NCBI GenBank assembly: GCA_937894065.1
Contig: CALCST010000039.1
Location: 19,041-83,040, forward strand
Direction: 5' to 3'
DNA length: 64,000 nucleotides
Source: an uncultured Parabacteroides sp.
GTDB lineage: Bacteria > Bacteroidota > Bacteroidia > Bacteroidales > Tannerellaceae
Below are positions 59,517 to 64,000 of the stretch, piece after piece. Within the stretch, counting starts at the first letter, position 1. Each line of letters begins with the position of its first letter. A program made the position numbers and the translations under genes. The notes under the pieces are model-generated. The model was not told where the DNA came from. It was given only the letters and a program-made list of their open reading frames with translations, and did not search any database.

Positions 59517-60951
59517 GTAGTGGTGAGAATAATCTCATAAACGATTCCTGCATTTTCTTCATTCTAGGTCTTTTTATCCAGACAGATAGTTTTATCTTTT
59601 CGCAATTCTCCTGGTCGTGCAGGAATATTTTCTTCATTTCTCTTGCGAACGAAGTCTGATAAACAATTGCATTCACTTCAAAGTTGTGTTCAAAACTTCT
59701 GAAATCCATATTTGCAGAGCCTATGCAGGAAATATAATCGTCGCAGATTACAAGTTTGGAATGCAGGAATCCAGGTTTGTAGAAATATACTTTTGCTCCA
59801 GCTCTCAACATTTCTTCAATAAACGAACAGCTAGCCATATGTACAGTCCTAGTGTCTGATTTCAAAGGAAGCATAAGCCTCACATCAACACCGCTCAGCG
59901 CAGCAATGTGTAAAGCCTGGCTTAGACTTTCCGTAGGCAAGAAATAAGGTGTCTGTATATAAATATATTTCTTAGCATTAGTTATTATGTGTATTATTCC
60001 TTGCAGAAGATTTCTCCATGGACCAATCGGTCCGCTTGTTATCACCTGCATTATATTATCATCATATACTTCTGTCTTGGGATAGAATATTTTGTCACTT
60101 AAGATTTGTTTGCTCATGGCATACCAGTCTACAAGAAATGAAGCCTGTAATCCGTGAACACCTTTACCTATGATTCGGAAATGAGTATCTCGCCAAATCC
60201 CCCATTTCGCTCCATCTGTATATCTGTCGGCAATATTCATTCCGCCAATATATCCTATATAACCATCAATTACTACAATTTTTCTGTGATTCCTATAGTT
60301 TACCTTACTGGTGAATACTGGGAAAACCACCTTCAGGAAAGGATATATTTCTACTCCTTTACTTTTCATTTCATTGAAGAAATTATTATGAACATTCCAG
60401 CATCCTACATCGTCATAAAGAACTCTGACTTTTACTCCTTCCTGTGCTTTTCTGATTAATATATCTTTTATTTTATTACCGATAGAATCATCACAGAAAA
60501 TATAATATTGCAGATGAATATATTGTTTAGCATTATTCAAATCATCAATTAATGCAGCAAACTTATCTTTCCCATTTGTAAAAATATCAATTTTACTACC
60601 GTATAGCAGAGGCGATTTATTGTTTCTGCTTATAAGCGCTGATAATTGAGAGTATTCTTCTGGCAAATGGCAGGAATCCGTAGGTAGTTTACCTGTTTTA
60701 GGTTGGTTTATAATTCTTTTATATGTTCTTCTGGAGATAATTTTCTGTTTACGGTTGTCTTGCCCAAAAAAGAAATAGAAAACCAGACCTATACCGGGAG
60801 CAAGCAGAAGCACAATTACCCACGGTATAGTCTTTAGCGGATTTCGGTTTTCCGTTATAATAACCAGACTCAGTCCAATGATTGTTATGCTATAGAGCAG
60901 GATAAATATTGTACTGAAAATCCATTCTATATTTATAAAGGCAAACATCAT
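59512..60951 (-). CDS. cls: Cardiolipin synthase
   Basis: The 479-residue product has two N-terminal membrane helices (about residues 8-33 and 42-62) and two phospholipase D HKD motifs: HRKIVVID (His222, Lys224, Asp229) followed by GYIGG, and HSKLVICDD (His397, Lys399, Asp404) followed by GSANMDFRS. It condenses two phosphatidylglycerols, or PG with PE, to cardiolipin at the inner membrane. The length matches the ClsA type. It is convergent with rsmD, and the outer-membrane barrel gene ends 79 bp upstream on the same strand. Confidence 0.95.
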   Translation of the reverse strand: MMFAFINIEWIFSTIFILLYSITIIGLSLVIITENRNPLKTIPWVIVLLLAPGIGLVFYFFFGQDNRKQKIISRRTYKRIINQPKTGKLPTDSCHLPEEYSQLSALISRNNKSPLLYGSKIDIFTNGKDKFAALIDDLNNAKQYIHLQYYIFCDDSIGNKIKDILIRKAQEGVKVRVLYDDVGCWNVHNNFFNEMKSKGVEIYPFLKVVFPVFTSKVNYRNHRKIVVIDGYIGYIGGMNIADRYTDGAKWGIWRDTHFRIIGKGVHGLQASFLVDWYAMSKQILSDKIFYPKTEVYDDNIMQVITSGPIGPWRNLLQGIIHIITNAKKYIYIQTPYFLPTESLSQALHIAALSGVDVRLMLPLKSDTRTVHMASCSFIEEMLRAGAKVYFYKPGFLHSKLVICDDYISCIGSANMDFRSFEHNFEVNAIVYQTSFAREMKKIFLHDQENCEKIKLSVWIKRPRMKKMQESFMRLFSPLL

Positions 60952-61029
60952 TCAGAATTATGTGAGATTAAGCCATAAAGGTATAAAAAATAAGAAAGCT
61001 TTCAAATTTCATAGCCTTTGTTTGTTGTA

Positions 61030-63840
61030 TTATCTACCCGGATGTCCAGGTCCACCAGGACCAGGACCGCCTAGGTGCGGAGGTAGTGGCCGTGGTCTTC
61101 CATCCGGGCCTTTGTCTCTTCCTCCGGGTTGCCCTCCTTTGAATATACTGAATCTGTAAATAAAATGAAACATGAAGTAACTGCTCAGTGTGTTATATTC
61201 CGAGTCGCTTATCCTGCTAGCTGTAACGCTTCGTGAAATGTTGCTTCTTTGCTGAAGAATATCATAAATCTTGAATCTTAAAGTTCCCTGGTTGTTTTTC
61301 AGGAACGACTTTGAGACAGAAGCATTCCACAACACCTCGTTTAGTTCGAACCCGTCGGCATATCCGGAGTTTGTGGACCAATTGATATCACTTTCCACTT
61401 TTATATTCCATGGCAGATAAAGTGTAGTGTATCCGCCGACGCTGTAGTTGAATGTTCTAAGATTATTCTGTGCCTGCAAGGAATTTATATTTGAGTTGTA
61501 ACGGACATTCCCGTTCACACCAATATCCATGAGTGACGAGCGGAAATCAATGCCGGCTCTTTCTGAAAGATTCAGATTCTTGCTCCTATTCTTTTCTCCA
61601 TTTACAAAGCTGTTTGAGCCGGACATCATTGCCGTAGTCATTGTATTTATTGTGAATTTCTTGTTCTTTAGCGGAGTGTTGAACATAATACGCCCGTTCA
61701 CTGTAAAATTACCGTTCACGTTTTCATACGTTGTCTGCTGACCACCGGTCTCGCTGTTGAAAACAGTTTTGCTTACAATATCATTAAGAATATAGTTACC
61801 ATTCAACATAAACATCATAGCACTTTGCTTCTGCGGATTGAACTTGTTGAAATGAGCAATGAAATTATTCGTATATCTTGGCTTCAACTCCGGATTACCG
61901 ATGATTATATTCAGCGGATTCGAATTGTCAATTACCGGCTGCATCTGAGTCATAGACGGTTGCGAAGTTCTTCCGTTATAATCTATCCTCAGATTAGTTC
62001 GTTTGTCAAATCTGTAGTTGAAACGGAAAATAGGAGAGAGGTTTGTCACATTTCTGCTTATATTTGAAAGAACACTGTCGCCGATGAAATTCTCACTTTG
62101 GGAGTATGAAGGATCAAGATTGATACCGAACATATACATATATTTTTCCCTCTGAGCCTTGAAACTCAAACTCACCCTTTGATTTATGAAATTATTCCTG
62201 TAATTCTTGCTCGAAGCCGTATCCAGAACATTATATTCGCCTTCCTCGTTTTTATTATAGGCATTTTTTAATGACTCCTGTTTCTTCTGGCTGAAAGAAT
62301 ACGTTGCCTGTAGGAAATTGTTTCTGCCTAAAGGCTCAACCCACGAAACATAGGCACGATAATTAAAACTCTTGTTGTCATAACGGATATGCTGGTCGAT
62401 AATCTGTTTCCTCATTTCCTGCAAATAGTCCGTTTCCGAGTAATTTATTTCATTATTATATGAATCGCTTGTTCCTCCTGAAAAAGAAAAACTTAAAACA
62501 CGTCCTTTATTATTGAGTTTCCTGCTCATTTCCAGTCTTGCATTGAGATTATAACCTTCGCCGTCCGAAAAAACATTCGAATTACTTATATTGAGAGTAT
62601 CTTCATTTATCCTCGTGTTTGTATATTGATAGTTAGAAGTCTGGCTATTACTGTAGCCGAAATCAGGAGTGAAAATAATATTGGTCATAGTGTCCGGTTT
62701 CCATTCCATTCTCAGATTCATTCCGGCATTATTATTCCTTGTATTATTTTTAACTTCAGAATCAGAATACGAAATACTATCTCCCGTAAGGAAAGTCTGA
62801 GATTTACTTTTGCTGCTTGCATCATTTTCAGAATGTGAATAATTTGCATTTCCTCCAAGAATCATATCCTTGTTGAACTCCTTGCTAAAATTAACGCCGC
62901 CATTTCCAGAAGTCGTAATACCATTACCCGCTGAACCTCTTCTTCCACCTCTCATTCCGGAAAACATAGTAGATGCCATATCCGAAAATCCCATATTGTT
63001 AGTATTGTTCAGTCCGCCCATAATCGTAATCTGGTCATTGCCATAGAAACGGTTCACCATAGCATTTCCCTCATATCGGTCTTTGCTTCCGTAACCAGCA
63101 TAAGCATTACCGAACCAACCTTGTTTCATCCCCGGTTTAACGGTAAGATTAATCACCGTTTCTTCTTCGCCATCATCAAACCCTGTGAGTTTAGCCATAT
63201 CACTTTTCTTGTCCAGCACTTGAACCTTGTCAATCATTTTAGCCGGCAAATTCTTTGATGCCACTTTGGGGTCATTCGAGAAAAACTCTTTCCCGTCAAC
63301 CATAATTTTGGTGATTTCTTTTCCGTTCACCGTAACTTTTCCTTCGCTGTCCACTTCAACACCGGGCATTTTCTTTAGCAAATCCTCCAGCACCGAGCCT
63401 TCGGTCACTTTATATGAATCAGCATTATATTCCGTAGTGTCATTTCTCACGATAACCTCCGGCGCTTTTCCAACCACAACAGCCTCTGCAAGAGCAATCG
63501 ATTCGTCCAGCATATATAATTTGCCCACATAAACCTTATCCTTTTTTCCGGAAATCTGAATATCCTTATATAATGGCTTGAATCCTATAAATGAAATATT
63601 CAGCAAATATTTTCCCTTTCGTACACCTTTCAACGTGAAACTCCCATTCTTGCTGCTTGCCACGCCGCGAATCATCGAGCTGTCCTTAGGATTAAGTAGA
63701 CGCACTGTCGCTTGTTCAACAGGGAAATCTGTTCCTTTTTCAAATACAGAGCCGATAATATCACATTTCGTATTTTGGGCATTCACTGTGGAAAAACTTA
63801 TCCAAAAGATAAATATATAAAGTAAGTATAGTCTTTGCAT
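61030..63840 (-). CDS. TonB-receptor-like outer-membrane beta-barrel protein
   Basis: The 936-residue product has a signal peptide (MQRLYLLYIFIFWISFSTVNA), then a CarboxypepD_reg-like domain (about 25-105: IGSVFEKGTDFPVEQATVRLL) and a plug-like segment (about 120-230: LEDLLKKMPGVEVDSEGKVT, VDGKEFFSNDP). A long barrel follows (GWFGNAYAGYGSK onward), with a last strand FMFHFIYRFSIF. A Gly/Pro-rich tail of about 35 residues follows the final strand (GGRDKGPDGRPRPLPPHLGG, then GPGHPGR), as in other members of this Bacteroidetes OMP_b-brl family. No SusD partner is adjacent. The cargo is unknown. The CACCTAGGTG repeats lie 130-160 bp upstream. Confidence 0.9.
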   Translation of the reverse strand: MQRLYLLYIFIFWISFSTVNAQNTKCDIIGSVFEKGTDFPVEQATVRLLNPKDSSMIRGVASSKNGSFTLKGVRKGKYLLNISFIGFKPLYKDIQISGKKDKVYVGKLYMLDESIALAEAVVVGKAPEVIVRNDTTEYNADSYKVTEGSVLEDLLKKMPGVEVDSEGKVTVNGKEITKIMVDGKEFFSNDPKVASKNLPAKMIDKVQVLDKKSDMAKLTGFDDGEEETVINLTVKPGMKQGWFGNAYAGYGSKDRYEGNAMVNRFYGNDQITIMGGLNNTNNMGFSDMASTMFSGMRGGRRGSAGNGITTSGNGGVNFSKEFNKDMILGGNANYSHSENDASSKSKSQTFLTGDSISYSDSEVKNNTRNNNAGMNLRMEWKPDTMTNIIFTPDFGYSNSQTSNYQYTNTRINEDTLNISNSNVFSDGEGYNLNARLEMSRKLNNKGRVLSFSFSGGTSDSYNNEINYSETDYLQEMRKQIIDQHIRYDNKSFNYRAYVSWVEPLGRNNFLQATYSFSQKKQESLKNAYNKNEEGEYNVLDTASSKNYRNNFINQRVSLSFKAQREKYMYMFGINLDPSYSQSENFIGDSVLSNISRNVTNLSPIFRFNYRFDKRTNLRIDYNGRTSQPSMTQMQPVIDNSNPLNIIIGNPELKPRYTNNFIAHFNKFNPQKQSAMMFMLNGNYILNDIVSKTVFNSETGGQQTTYENVNGNFTVNGRIMFNTPLKNKKFTINTMTTAMMSGSNSFVNGEKNRSKNLNLSERAGIDFRSSLMDIGVNGNVRYNSNINSLQAQNNLRTFNYSVGGYTTLYLPWNIKVESDINWSTNSGYADGFELNEVLWNASVSKSFLKNNQGTLRFKIYDILQQRSNISRSVTASRISDSEYNTLSSYFMFHFIYRFSIFKGGQPGGRDKGPDGRPRPLPPHLGGPGPGGPGHPGR

Positions 63841-63870
63841 TTGTTATTATTATTTATTCTGTTACAGAAT

Positions 63871-63885
63871 AGACAAATTTTGTCT
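63871..63885. promoter_or_regulatory. 15-bp palindrome in the barrel gene leader
   Basis: AGACAAATTTTGTCT is a perfect dyad around one T, 31-45 bp upstream of the start codon. It could be an operator or a leader hairpin. Confidence 0.35.
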
Positions 63886-63968
63886 TTTAAAGTTTAAAAG
63901 AGATTATGCTAAATATAGATTGTAACCATAAGTATAATTTGTCAGATTTATTGTAATAAAAACATCGA

Positions 63969-64000
63969 TTCACCTAGGTGGTTCAATCAACTCACCTAGG
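63969..64000. promoter_or_regulatory. CACCTAGGTG tandem units upstream of the outer-membrane barrel gene
   Basis: Unit one (63969-63990) is TTCACCTAGGTG plus GTTCAATCAA. Unit two starts at 63991 with CTCACCTAGG and is cut by the window end. The CCTAGG centres are 22 bp apart, exactly as at 523-566, and the spacer again carries an AATCAA/ATTGATT element. It lies about 130 bp upstream of the minus-strand gene starting at 63840. Confidence 0.6.

Noticed and set aside
61070..61075. Another CCTAGG, within the barrel gene 3' end
   Set aside because: It lies in coding DNA for the Gly/Pro-rich tail, lacks the full CACCTAGGTG palindrome and has no 22-bp partner.

Overview
The window is a chromosomal segment of a Bacteroidota bacterium, most likely order Bacteroidales. 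The grounds are Bacteroidetes-type promoters (TTTG, about 19-20 bp, TAnnTTTG, for example at 735-765, 6141-6172 and 43342-43373), many signal-peptide and lipobox proteins, TonB-receptor-like outer-membrane barrels, a class-3 fructose-bisphosphatase, and the order parA-parB-DUF5683-like-LysM transglycosylase-Rel. Two surface proteins end in a type IX-secretion-like C-terminal domain, which hints at a lineage with that system. I do not name a genus.

Layout. 1-239 holds the 5' part of a leftward lipoprotein gene. 861-13913 holds two large DUF6383-type surface proteins flanking a ROK sugar kinase, a zinc-ribbon Nudix hydrolase and a translationally coupled TPR/outer-membrane-barrel pair. 14147-19592 is a tight four-gene run: fbp, FecCD-type permease, ABC ATPase and MATE exporter. 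19690-20246 is a RelE/ParE-type toxin-antitoxin pair. 20414-23166 has a GroES-like protein and an NfnA/NfnB-like flavoprotein pair. 23286-28960 (minus strand) has a PA14-containing GH31 lipoprotein, a DUF1080 protein, a small lipoprotein and a lactonase-fold lipoprotein, followed by tRNA-Gly(GCC) and a degenerate Rieske-like lipoprotein. 29768-34423 (minus) has argH, an SRPBCC protein, pyrE, comF, recX and a Nudix hydrolase. Then come a Fic protein, a small lipoprotein, purL, a small porin-like protein, a nitronate monooxygenase, the chromosome-partitioning and cell-wall cluster, and a Rel enzyme. 50748-54979 (minus) has apbE, prfC, a DUF4924-like gene and a short Mur-ligase-like protein. The right end has an MBL hydrolase, a RecD-like helicase, a conserved membrane-anchored protein, a DUF3822-like protein, rsmD, cls and a 936-residue outer-membrane barrel.

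The genes are mostly core metabolism and cell-envelope functions; I see no prophage, insertion sequence, CRISPR array or defence island. The unusual content is between the genes. (1) Five loci carry tandem arrays with a 21-22 bp period, about two helical turns. Three kinds share a 12-bp core plus 10-bp variable layout, and one has interleaved reverse-complementary 10-mers that could form two mutually exclusive hairpins. (2) A pervasive octamer-period repeat (AAGTTGAC / AAACTTAT and relatives) occurs at gene borders, sometimes abutting start codons. (3) A conserved 29-bp motif occurs at seven places inside such repeat tracts, one of them partial. These are the best candidates here for something undescribed.
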